From Pseudocercospora fijiensis CIRAD86 (lineage: Eukaryota; Ascomycota; Dothideomycetes; Mycosphaerellales; Mycosphaerellaceae), in NCBI RefSeq assembly GCF_000340215.1, contig NW_006921539.1, forward strand, positions 4,051,118 through 4,115,117: 64,000 nucleotides of DNA, in the 5' to 3' direction. How positions within the stretch are numbered: the first letter of the stretch is position 1; every line of letters starts with the position of its first letter. The position numbers were made by a program, and so were the translations under genes. The notes beneath the pieces were generated by a model. That model saw only the letters and a program-made list of their open reading frames with translations, was not told the DNA's origin and did no database searches. Positions 43,846-54,432 of this stretch are shown piece by piece.

Positions 43846-45834
43846 TTACTGACTTGTGGCTCGTACAGCAAGAGTCAATTTTTCATTCCGTTCCACCGCA
43901 ATATCCAAATCCTCGTCGCTTTCCAATCGATAGTACTCGCCATCCTTTTCGTCTCGGTATTCGATGTCGAGATCTTCGTCATCTTGGTCTTGGCCCTTGT
44001 ACTCCAGCTTTCGCCTTTCGACAATCTTCTTGTGGAGTTCGTCAAATGTGAATTGTCCTCGCGGTGGCATGCGTATCACGACACACGTGTCCCTATCAAA
44101 CCATGCTTTGACTTTGACGGGGCCTGTTGAACCGGTGGATCCCATTGTATTGCTCGTCATGGCGCGTTGAGGTTGCACGGGCAGACCGGGAGCATTCGGC
44201 GGTGACTGTGATTGTATGCTGGCGTTGGCTTGTGACTGCTGTCCTCTTTGGTGGCCGTAGGGACCTATCGAAGCCTGAGATTGCGAGTATTGGTGGCCTG
44301 CCGGCGGTGGAGGTCGCGCTTGCTGTTGATGATAGGGGTTTTGTTGGTTCTGGACTTGCTGTGACCCTTGTGAAGCCTGCGAGTATCTATCGCAGGAATC
44401 TCCGGGCCGTGCATGGTCGTCCAGGTTCACCGCCTGGGGGTCGACTTCGTAGTCTCCTTCACGTGGCGAAAAGAAGTTCCGCACTAGTGACGAGCAGGTA
44501 ACGTGGCTAGGTAACCGTAGTAAATCGCGCAGGTATTCGTCCAGATTCGACCGTCGACCCTCCGTGATGTTATCAGTGACGAACTTGACTGGTCCCGGCA
44601 TGTATGGCAATATTCTAGGCTTTCCCGACACCTGTCCAGCCTCGTCAGGGAATGCGTTTATTAGGTTGATCTGCAATTCGTAGAAGTCCTCGTAAATGCG
44701 CGAGAGATCCCAGTGCGAGCCATTCGATAATTTGCACTCGACTACAAAGTGGAACTTATCATCTGCAAAGGTGTAGCGGGGTACGGATGCTCGCACGGGC
44801 GCGAAGAGGTTCTGGTGTTGCTGGGTGTTGTACGAATTACTTCGAGCATGTCCGTTCTGGAAGCCGTTGCTGAGGCTCATTCGGTCCATGCCTTGCTGTA
44901 TGCTGCCTACGCCTGCGGTTGAAACAGTGCCCAAGGGTATACTGGTGTTCTTGTATTCCGCCGCCATCTTCTTCCACTCCTCGACTCGTGGGATGCCGGC
45001 TTTCTGAACGGCATCCATTGCATCTGGCACTGCTTGACCAGTGGTCATATCCCTGATTTCGATGAAGGATACGGGAATGAGACCAGGCCCTCCGAGTCTG
45101 GTTATGGGCTTCGCCACGAACCACTCTGGATTTGATTGCGCAATAACAATTATGGCCTCGCCCTCTTTCGCATCCAGCTCGTCCGGCCTTTCGGCGTGGA
45201 AGTCGTATGATACCACGCCATAGATGCCGGCAGGGTTTTTGCCAAACGACTTGGCGCGAGCATGTCCGGGCATCATGGGTACGCTCCCGCTCATTCTCGG
45301 GGCGGATGTGGGCGCGGGAGTGATGTGTGAGGGCGGCGTCGAGCCTTCGGCGTATCCGCTATCGTGCGTGGTCGTCGTTATGGATGTGGAGGAATCGCCG
45401 CTGTCGCGCACCGTCTTGCCGACGTTCTCGAAGTACTTGACGGGGACCAGTCCTCGCTCGCCGCGCAAGGGATTGCAGGCTTCGTACCACTCGCTGTCGT
45501 TTTCTCGGCTCACTACGTGGAGGAAGTCGCCGGCGGAGAAGGACAAGCACATGTTCGTGCCGGGAGGTGCATTATAGTCGTAGACAGCCTTGATGACCTG
45601 AGATTGTCGCAGAGTTAGTGGGCGAGTTTCGCTTTCGCGCTTTGTCGTCGCATGACGGCAGTCTTACCTTTTTGGGCGGCTCAATGGCTATGGCATCTTT
45701 CTGGGGGATTGATATCGGCACGTTCTTGTTCGCCGAGTCGTGCCTGTCGCTCTTGACCGACCTTCGGAACTGTTCAGGGTGTTAGTGGGTGTGTGGTGGA
45801 TGGCGCACAGCTTCGCAGCACTTCCCACCTTCAT
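43846..45834 (-). CDS. BEM1: Bem1-type polarity scaffold (SH3-SH3-PX-PB1)
   Basis: Exons 45834-45829, 45769-45668 and 45597-43846 encode 619 residues. Exon 1 is 6 nt (Met-Lys). It splices (59-nt intron) to FRRSVKSDRHDSANKN, and a 70-nt intron joins EPPKK to VIKAVYDYNAPPG. Domains in order are SH3-1 (about 37-93, AVYDYNAPPG to LVPVKYFE), SH3-2 (about 159-220, GVVSYDFHAERPDELDAKEG), PX (about 308-413, PRYTFADDKFHFVVE) and PB1 at the C-terminus (about 529-615, KVKAWFDRDT to RLESDEDLDIAV). A Gln/Pro-rich linker lies between PX and PB1. Bem1 bridges Cdc42, its exchange factor Cdc24 (through PB1) and PAK kinases at growing tips. All four domains are intact. Confidence 0.94.
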
Positions 45835-46421
45835 GATGCCGGGCGGCCTCTGTTTCCACGATGTCTGGGGCCGTCGGCGAGAGTGCTGCAGGATAGCAGA
45901 GGGGCGCACACGCGCGGTGCAGAGGGAGAGCGTTCGTGAGGCCAATAATGTTGGTAATATGGCTCGCTCGGTCTATGTCTGGGGACTCGCTGTTGCTGGC
46001 GATTTATCGGGAAATTGGTGTTCAGCCTCGAGGTGGCCGTGCGGGCTGGCGATTGCGACGGTCGGACTCGGGGTGGCACGTGGCAACAGTGGGTATGGGT
46101 GGGTGGTGGAGTCGGAGTCGGCGCAGAAGCGAGCGAGGCTGCGAGGCTGCAGCTGCAACTGCAGCGGTGGGTTGGGCGGCGCGGCGCGGCGATGCGCAGG
46201 CGTGGTGGTGATGGAGGAGTGGAGTGTTGCTGAGAAGACCGCTTGCCTCCGAGCTCTCAAGTCCAAGCCCCCCCTCCCAGTCTTACGCTCTCTCTCGTCT
46301 GACGCCAACTTTATTTCACAGCAGGGCCAGGCCTGGCACCACTTCCCTCCCGACGCGACCAAGACCTGATCGACGCCGGGCTTTGTTCGGTTGGTGTGGC
46401 GAGGAAGTGCCGCGCGCAACA
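45835..46421. other. Divergent promoter region, BEM1 and the tiny gene
   Basis: About 590 bp, GC-rich in the right half. It should serve BEM1 on the minus strand and the small gene on the plus. The GC-rich open frames here have no recognisable product. Confidence 0.45.
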
Positions 46422-46737
46422 ATGGTAAGTTAGCAGTCAAAGAAGCTAGCTGCATGCGATGCGGCTGCAGCAACACCGACCATCCCGCATCACTCACAGC
46501 ACATACGACTACTGCAGAGAACATGCACAGCAAGCACATGAGAACCCTTCGAATTTATTCCAACTGCTGTACGAGACTGTTACGGGTATGATGGCACCTT
46601 TCTCCAATCCTAAATCGCAATCCAGCTATTGGTCCCTGATGACTGACGGTGACTCCCCAGAACTCCTCCCAGTAGATGCAGACATGCGACCAGTGCTATC
46701 ACTCCTCCAAGTACACCTCATAGAAAAACGCCGTTGA
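46422..46737 (+). CDS. Tiny three-exon gene encoding a 44-residue protein
   Basis: Exons 46422-46424, 46531-46585 and 46661-46737 give MQAHENPSNLFQLLYETVTE followed by a leucine-rich tail that ends LIEKRR. The first exon is the ATG alone, directly followed by a strong GTAAGT donor. The second intron (75 nt) has GTATGA, a CTGAC branch point and CCCAG. The frame joins exactly at both junctions. The product is probably one amphipathic helical hairpin. I do not recognise a family. It is divergent from BEM1 and convergent with the Thp3-like gene, 94 bp from its stop. The evidence is splice logic and frame continuity only. Confidence 0.4.
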
Positions 46738-46831
46738 CGCCACCGTGTTGGCATCGCGCTTTCGGCGGTGAGGTTAGTTTTCGATGAAGCGCACGGAAAG
46801 GGAGCAAAGTGCGCAAAGAGACACGGGACTG

Positions 46832-48451
46832 TTATATCTGGCCTTTGATGTCCACGCGACCGAACGCCGACTGCTTCGCCACCTCGAAAAGATTACCCGC
46901 TTTCCCAGTGTTTACTCGAATGTCGTCGTTCTTCTCTTCCACAAGAGATTGCCCGCCGTATCGCGTGATGAAATCAAGGCACCTTCGAACGTGATCGGCT
47001 TCAAACACCGAATCTTCATCGTCCACGGAAAATGCAAGTTCTTTGGCAAGGAATTTGCTGCTGATGTCGGGCTTGTATCTGCTGGCCTGTCAGCATCATG
47101 CCTTCAAGTGTTTACGTGCGTCGACTCACGCTCTGCTGATAACCGCCATGGCTGCAAGGCGTTCGCGTTCAACAAACATATCCATCAGATATGGCACCAT
47201 CGCGCGGTCATTCGCCTCGTCGTAAAGCTTGAAGAATTTGTGGTAGTTTCCAGACGCCAACGCGGAACGTACCTTCAACGCATGCTGCACGTATGCGCCC
47301 TTCTTGTCTGCTGTGGTTAGATCTGCCAACATGTTGTTCATGTCGACGCGGCTCCTCGTGTAGAGCAAATACAGAATGCGGTAAGCCGTGAACTCATCTT
47401 GGTGGCCTCCGCTCCCACCATTCTCTCCCAACTTCATCCTGTACAGCACACGCAGCTGAGTCTGGCATTGATTGTACTCACCCAAATCCTTCTTCTCGAG
47501 AGCAATGCGTGCGTGTACTTCGTACACCCTGATGGTAAACTTGGTCTTGATGCGCTGCACAGTGAGATCTTGCCGGAGGGATTTGAACTGGTCACACACA
47601 TACGTGTAGTCTTTAGTGCTCCTCCACTTCTGGATTACGTGCTCGAGGGCTTTCTCCAAAACAGGCAACGGCCGAACGGTATTGGGGTTAGGAGGAGCAG
47701 TCAGCCTGAAGTAATTCTTCTCCAGCACCTCGCAAGTTCCGACGATGGGACCGATGGGACCGCCAGCAGCAGGAGAGTCATCACGGGAGGAAACAAAATC
47801 AGATGGGGAGTCGGGTGAGAGGGCACGGCCGAAGCGCTGCTTACGGCGCTCGAGGGCCTCCTGGCTTTTGTCAAACCACCCGTTGGCTTTACCGTTGTCC
47901 TTGGTCTTCTTGTTCTGCTTCTTAGTGCTACCGGCGGTGATGCGGTCGGCAATGCTGACCTGCTTGGTATCCTTCTTCTTCCACGGTGGAGTGACGGGCT
48001 GGTTGTTCTCATGCAATACATCCTGGTCGGGAGACTTTCTTTTCTTGCAGTTGGCCTCGGCCGAGACCAATTCAGCGTTTCGCATGGCCTCGTTATGTTT
48101 GTTGATGTTAGCTAAGATGGCGCTTTGCGCGGATTGGAGGGCAGCTTGTTGGCGCTCCTGAACTATGAGTTGGTGAGGCAAGGGATAGGTCGACCAATCT
48201 CGATCGCCTGTGGTGCCCGAGTCGGCTGCTTCTTTGACTACACTCTGCAGCTTGTGTCTAATGTCGGCGTCGGTGATGCCGCTGAACGCGGGCTCATCTT
48301 TGTGTCTATTAAACTCGAAGAAGGCACGCTGGACGTATTCGACAACGGCGGGCGGGAACTGAGTGGCCTTGGTCGGTGTCGCGGCGGGCGCTGGCTCTTT
48401 CGCGAGCGAACGCCGCGTTTCGACGGCCGTGTACGAAGGTTGGACAGTCAT
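46832..48451 (-). CDS. THP3: SAC3/GANP-domain protein, Thp3/LENG8-like
   Basis: Exons 48451-47130 and 47081-46832 (48-nt intron with a CTGAC branch point) encode 523 residues. The N-terminal half is low-complexity and lysine-rich, with a probable nuclear targeting cluster KKRK and the family block YVQRAFFEFNR. The C-terminal half is the SAC3/GANP domain: VLEKNYFRLTAPPNP, RSTKDYTYVCDQFKSLRQDL, TIRVYEVHARIALEKKDLGE, and after splicing RYKPDISSKFLAKELAF. The domain ends with a winged-helix-like segment. Yeast Thp3 with Csn12 binds a TREX-2-like module and supports transcription elongation and mRNA processing. RSTKDY and VYExHARIALE patterns separate this branch from Sac3 itself. Confidence 0.87.
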
Positions 48452-48965
48452 GGTGATGGCGGAGTGGTAAAGGCGGTCGAGGGTGTTTGCTTGCAGGTCG
48501 AGTCACTATCGCGACCGCAAAATCCGTTGGACCGGCAGCGCGTCTACTAGTGCGCAGGATTCGTGGTGAAAGAGAAGAAAGGTTGTAAGTGACGCGGTGA
48601 CGTCTTCAGAGTGCAGATGGGTGCACTCAAAAGCGTACGTGTCTGCGTGGTTGTGTGGTGTTGGATGGAGTGATGAGTGATGGCAGTAGTGACAGTGGGC
48701 GGTGGAGGAGACAAAGGAAAGAAGCAACGATCGCTCCCGGTCGGATCCACTCCGTTTTGTTTCGGCCAATCAGCTTTGCCCCTCCCACTTTAGCACCCTA
48801 TATATGCTGTCCTTGGGAATCTCCGTACACGATCGCACATGCACAGCCTGGAGGACCGACTCAACCCATCTCAATGAAGCGGGAATCGTGTGCAATCTTG
48901 TGCTAGCAATCGCCTGGTCACACACCTCGTACACACTTCCTCCCCGCCAGTCCACATGTCTGCGA
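48452..48965. other. Divergent promoter region, THP3-like gene and VPS36
   Basis: About 510 bp of normal DNA between start codons. The plus-strand frame is open upstream of VPS36 from 48702, but that part shows no family similarity and is read as leader. Confidence 0.5.
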
Positions 48966-49327
48966 ATGTTTCTTCGCCATCTGGACCTGACCACTGCGCT
49001 CCGGCCTTCTCTGTACGATGACGAAACCTTACTCTTCGTCCAGGATGGGGTCGGGCTCTACGAGGGAAAATTCAAAATCCCCAACTACCAAAACGGACAT
49101 GCTTATCTGACCTCCCACCGCGTGTGCTACGTGGACAACGAGGAACCACGAAAGTATTCGGTCGCGGTTGATTTGAAGGAAATTGACCGCATCGAACTCT
49201 ACGCTGGCTTTCTCGTCAAGTCTTCGCCGAAGATTACGCTTTTCCCCAAGGCAACCAAGAAAACTGCTGCTGCTATCAAAAGCCCGCTGCCTCGCTATGC
49301 TTCGCCAAGCGATGCTCTGGTGGGCGC

Positions 49328-49359
<32 letters not shown>

Positions 49360-50837
49360 CCGCTCGCTTTGGACCTTCTGCGACCTCGGTCAGAGACGTG
49401 AATGCCACGTGGATCTGCTCAATATGTGGTCTTGCCAACGCCGTCCCTCCAAACTTCGACCCGGCCACTGCAAATCAGTACACGCCATTGCCTCCCTGCC
49501 AGGCATGCGGAGTCAAGCCACCGCTAGCAATCATGATCAAGTCTGCCATTGCAGCAATGTCCAACAGGGCCAGTGGAGCAAGCTCAGCCATGCCTAATTC
49601 TGGCCGCAGCTCCATGGAGGCTGGCTCGATGATTGCCTCGCAAGCTGCGACTCAACCTCTTCCTGGTGGCATGAATCAATGCTCACGATGCACCTTTCAG
49701 AACCATCCATCATTGACCACTTGTGAGGTCTGCGCGGCGCCACTACAAAGCACGCCGGACCGACGTTCGCAGTTGATTGAGGATGATCTCCGACGTCCAG
49801 AGTCTCCAGGACCATCCTTGAACGAAGGTTCAATTCTGAATAACGATGCTATCGAGACGATCAAGCTCTCCTTTCGAATGGGTGGCGTGCAGACGTTTTC
49901 GGAGAGGCTCCAGGGCGCGCTGGTGCAACGGAAATGGTTGCTGCAAAGCGCTCCACCTGTGCCGAGAACCCCAATGACACCTCCGCAGACAGGCGGACGC
50001 TCTAGCCCTCCAAACAATGGTATGCCATCTACTCCCACGCCACCGCGAGTCGTAGGAATAGCCGGCCTGGAGCAGCGAGGTGCAGAGCTACGGCAAAACA
50101 ACCAGGCAGTTATTGGCAACGCATTCGAGGATCTGGAAGCACTCATGACTTCTGCTAAGGAAGTGATCCAAATGGCAGAGCAATTCGCGCGGCAAGCGAA
50201 CGGCAGTGCTAGCGACGACACAAAGAGAATGATCTCAGACTCAGCGGCCGCGCTCGGCTTAGTAACTACCAAAGACATGCTCGGGTCTGGTTCTTCGGCG
50301 GAACAGCTCTACACCACGCAGCTTGCCAGAGACTTGGCAGAATTTCTCACCGATGACAGGAAAGGTATACTTCGCAAGGAGGGCGGCATCATGTCGCTCG
50401 TAGACTTGTGGCAGGTCTTCAATCGGACACGCAACGGCATTGAGCTAATCTCACCACATGACTTCGAGAAAGCTGCCCGCATGTGGACCAACCTCAATCT
50501 GCCAATTCGACTTCGACGTTTCAAAAGCGGCCTCTTGGTCGTGCAGGAGCGTAATCGAACAGACGAGAAGACGATTGCGAGTCTTCTGAGCTGGCTCAGA
50601 GAGCCTCAATTTGCCTTTCCGCCATCGGAGCCTGGATGCATTGATCAGTCGTATGGCAGAGGAGTGACTGCTCAAGATGCTGCAGGACGTTTTGGCTGGA
50701 GCATTGGAGTGGCCACCGAGGAGTTAGAGATGGCCGAGGAGACTGGTGCTTTGTGTCGTGAGCAGTGTCTCGATGGGACACGCTTCTGGGAGAACCACTT
50801 CATGCAGATGCTCATTCCAGAGCCTGCGGTGGTCTGA
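48966..50837 (+). CDS. VPS36: ESCRT-II subunit Vps36
   Basis: The methionine at 48966 gives 623 residues in one exon; an open extension upstream has no family features. The N-terminal GLUE domain (RPSLYDDETLLFVQDGVGLY, then HRVCYVD) binds phosphoinositide and ubiquitin. As in yeast Vps36 it is split by two NZF zinc fingers, W-I-C-S-I-C near residue 149 with C-Q-A-C, and C-S-R-C near 239 with C-E-V-C. A run of Asn encoded by AAC repeats (49331-49358) lies in the first linker. The EAP30 winged helices fill the C-terminal third (LARDLAEFLTDDRKGILRKE to GVATEELEMAEETG). Vps36 joins Vps22 and Vps25 on endosomes to sort ubiquitinated cargo. Confidence 0.93.
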
Positions 50838-51269
50838 GTGCAGTCCAGTCTCAGCATGCGAAGTTCCACTTGCATAGCGGAAATCCGTGCACTGCTATTG
50901 AGTGAGTCGTGATCCGAGGCCTGAGATTTCATCTCTCGCGTTCCATTCGAGAGACCAGGTTATGATCTATGTCGGGCTATTGCTGACATGCAGCAGTCCG
51001 AAGCGCGAACAACACTAGTAACTAGATCGTGGGGTAGAACTAGAAGTACGTAGAGATCATGTGTGCTGGACATGGTTCAATCGATGCATCTCTACCAAGT
51101 CCACCGGTTTCGAAGATTGCGCTCGAGAGCGAGTGCCAGGTCGGGTTTCCGCACTAGTGCTAGCGGTCAGTGAATAACCTTCCGCCACTGCTAGAAGCGG
51201 CTTAGTCACATGAAGATCGCGGTATAGGTTGACCCTCGGCGGGCAAATCGTGACCGCGATATTATGCTT
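50838..51269. other. 3' flank of VPS36
   Basis: Normal sequence up to about 51270, where composition changes to RIP type. No gene is seen. Confidence 0.5.
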
Positions 51270-51879
51270 CGTAGGCATACTATTTATCGCCTAGTTATAT
51301 CTATATGCGGTCGTAGTTAATACGGCTATAACCTAATAGTTACCGCTTTTAACCTTACTAAATACCGTGCTCTTTTATATAACTATCGACTAGTAAATAT
51401 AGCACTATTCTTCGTAGCTCCGCCGCCGTAGGTATACGGTTAGTTTAGGTACTATAATATCGACGATACGTATCGAGAAGTTAGCGCTCCGCCGGCGTTT
51501 AAAGATATAGGTAGGTAGATACCTCGAGAGATACGAATATAGCGCTTTCCGCCGGAGCTGCCTTCGTTCGCGGTAATAGACGGTTAGAGTAGATTAGTAC
51601 TATAAAATCGACTCGAAGACTTCTATATAGAAGGAATGCGATATCTAGTATTTAAGCTAAAGGCAATATAGACTAATTAGGCTTAAAGGTAGCGTTCTTA
51701 ATTGTAGGCGATAAACCTAGAGCCTATTAGTAGTTAGCGACTCGATAGTAATAGTATTAAGGTACCTTACACTCTAGGACGTAGCTTAGAGCTTACTTCG
51801 TCTTAATCGTTACTAGAATCGACTCCTACGCCGGTACCGAGAGGTTAGCCTACTACTATAGAAATAGATAATAAAGAGA

Positions 51880-53130
51880 CGCCGAAGGCGTAGAAGAAGC
51901 GGACTTAGTCGCTATAGAAGCGAGCGCGTAGTCTAATACTATCGTTAGCAGCTAAATAGCGCGCTTCGAAGGTAAAGAAGAAGAATAACGGTACTACGAG
52001 TAGTAGAAAGTAGAAGTCTAGTACTACGGATAGTGCCGTAACGGCCGACTTAAACAAAGGTAATAAGGAAGGAGAGGGAATAGGTACTTCCGAAGGTAGT
52101 AGAATAGGCACTATAGACGACGATTATAAAGCTAATAATAGTAGTAAAGACATCGATAGTAAGAATAGCGGTAAGGGCGAACCTAGCCTTAAGAATAATA
52201 GGTCTCCTATTAAAGAATACTGCCCTCGTTTCTACCTCGATAGTAGCTTGTCTCGTATCTGCCTCTTCGAGATTATCGTTGCTAGGGCTAGGTAGTATTC
52301 CGAGATACCTCTTATCTAATTTTAGAAGCTTATTCGTAAGAACCTCGCAGAGGCGAATATAATAGTACCTACGCATATCGATCGGATAATATTTAGTAAT
52401 AGTATAGGTCGGAAAGGCTTCGTTAGGTAGCGTATAGATCTATCGGATAGGTATTATTATTCTTAGCTAAAGATGTCTAACCGCGAAGAAGAGCTCCTTA
52501 ATAATATTATTACTATACGAGACGAGCGTAAAGCGAAGCTAGAAGACTAGCACAAAGTCGACGTTGTACGTTAGGCGCAAGAGGCTATAAAGAATAAGAT
52601 AAGAATAGCCGCCCTTAGTTAGCAGAAGACACCTAGATAGGAGATAGAGACATTATTACTTACTAGCAAGAATAGACCCGGAGGTGTCGAATTAGTATAT
52701 ATAGGGCGCGCTAATATTAGATCTATTCGTACTTCCGGCGCTATATAAGGTGCTTTGTATATAGAGCAGCGTATAATAATAGAAGGGTTGTAGAAGACGT
52801 CTAATTTAATATTATTATAGGGCGATAGACAATACTCGGAGATACTAGTAGCTTCTCGTAAGAAGTTAGCTATTGTCTAAGACGCCTTTGCCGCTATAAT
52901 CCGTATCGAAGAGCGCAAACTCGAGGCCGACCTTATACGGATAGAGCGCGAGAATAACAATGCTATCGCTATATAGAAGTTAGCTAATAATGTAAAAGAA
53001 CGTAATAAAATAAGAGACAAGAAGGAAGCCGAGCGTAAGGAAGTTAGGAGGTAGGAATAGGTCGAGCGTAACTATCTCCGTTTCAGCCCCTTACTATTTA
53101 AGCGCAAGGAGGTTTTTAGTATAGCAGGTA
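51880..53130 (+). pseudogene. Charged coiled-coil protein relic
   Basis: Read through TAG/TAA stops, the plus strand gives a lysine-, glutamate- and arginine-rich protein. It contains MSNREEELLNNIITIRDERK near 52470 and, near the end, AIIRIEERKLEADLIRIERE. That is probably coiled coil. No family is recognised, and the start is not defined. Confidence 0.4.
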
Positions 53131-53142
53131 GTAGGCTCTTTC

Positions 53143-53200
53143 TAACTACTACCTTTACTACCTTTACTACCTTCTACCTTCTACCTTCTACCTTCTACCT
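53143..53200 (+). repeat. Short TTCTACC/TTTACTACC tandem tract
   Basis: Imperfect 7-9 bp units (ACTACCTTT, CTACCTT) repeat about seven times, C/T-rich on the plus strand. Confidence 0.7.
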
Positions 53201-53912
53201 CTAACTATTCTATATCGGACTACTACGCGACTAGACCTATACACCTACATACTAAACTATACTAACCTCCTTGCGCTAGTAAGGGTCTAAGGACAAATGT
53301 GCTAAATCTGCAGTATTATCCTTATAAAAATAAAAGATTACTAACTAGCGTAGAATACTATAATTTGATATATATATGTTGTAGCCCTGCTATTTCTAAG
53401 TCATTCTATATATATAATATTCAAATGCGACGTATAGTTATAAAGAAAACAAGCAATCCTTACTACGGGTAGATATACGTATACGACGGATTGTTATAGA
53501 GCGCTACTACCTAATATCTAATATAGGAAATACACATATCTATAACTAGGAGGTTGTAGACCGGCTATTCCTAAGTACTGTTTGTATAAGCTATATATCG
53601 AGAAAATGTATGCCTGCTATCTGCTAGCTCTTAAGCGGAGCTAAGCTAGGTACTCGCAATAAGACCTTCGGATCTCGACAAGTAACAACTCGGAGGTTCT
53701 AGAATAGCCAATTCTTAATCACTTTAATATAAGCTATATTTATATAGAGCGTAGTATTGTTGTATTATATTTAAGTAGCGGAGGTTATTTAGCTAGCTCG
53801 AGGCTAGCACAAAAAGCTAGCATAAAAAGCTAGTACCGAAAGCTAGTACTAGTATATTGTCTACTAATATTCTCGGTTATATACTAAGCTATAGAAGATC
53901 CTACGTATAGGC

Positions 53913-53980
53913 GGCCTTCTATAGTCGGCCTTCTATAGTCGGCCTTCTATAGAAGGCTTCCTATAGTCGACTTCCTATAG
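53913..53980 (+). repeat. 14-bp tandem repeat, about five copies
   Basis: Unit GGCCTTCTATAGTC at 53913, 53927, 53941, 53955 and 53969. The last copies diverge by RIP-like changes. Confidence 0.9.
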
Positions 53981-54212
53981 GCTATCGTTTGCCGCGCTTA
54001 GATAAGCAAGCCCCTAAAACACAGTCTTGTTCGGCTTCGGATGCGGGTTAAGGCAGACTTACTCTATATATCGTGTATCGTATATCGTATGTCGTATGTC
54101 GCTATTAGTAATTCAAAAAAAGGCCTCGTTTATACGCTCTTTATTTAAGTAGGCCTAAAGGCAATAGGGCTTTGCCGTTTTAAGCTACGGGTGTAACATC
54201 GGGCTGCCGCCC

Positions 54213-54223
54213 TTCTTCTTCTT

Positions 54224-54253
<30 letters not shown>
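54213..54253 (+). repeat. (TTC)n microsatellite, about 41 bp
   Basis: Perfect TTC run just upstream of a 13-bp tandem array. Confidence 0.9.
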
Positions 54254-54256
<3 letters not shown>

Positions 54257-54289
54257 CTTAGCTTCTTCCGCCTCGTATCTAGCACTTAT

Positions 54290-54419
54290 ATTTAGCACTC
54301 GCATTTAGTACTCGCATTTAGTACTCGCATTTAGCACTCGCATTTAGTACTCGCATTTAGTACTCGCATTTAGCACTCGCATTTAGCACTCGTATTTAGC
54401 ACTCGCATTTACTACTCGC
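54290..54419 (+). repeat. 13-bp tandem repeat, ten copies
   Basis: Unit ATTTAGCACTCGC repeats ten times without an indel. Copies differ mainly by C to T (GCACT/GTACT), which is the RIP context CA to TA. Confidence 0.92.
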
Positions 54420-54432
54420 ATCTACCGCTAAT

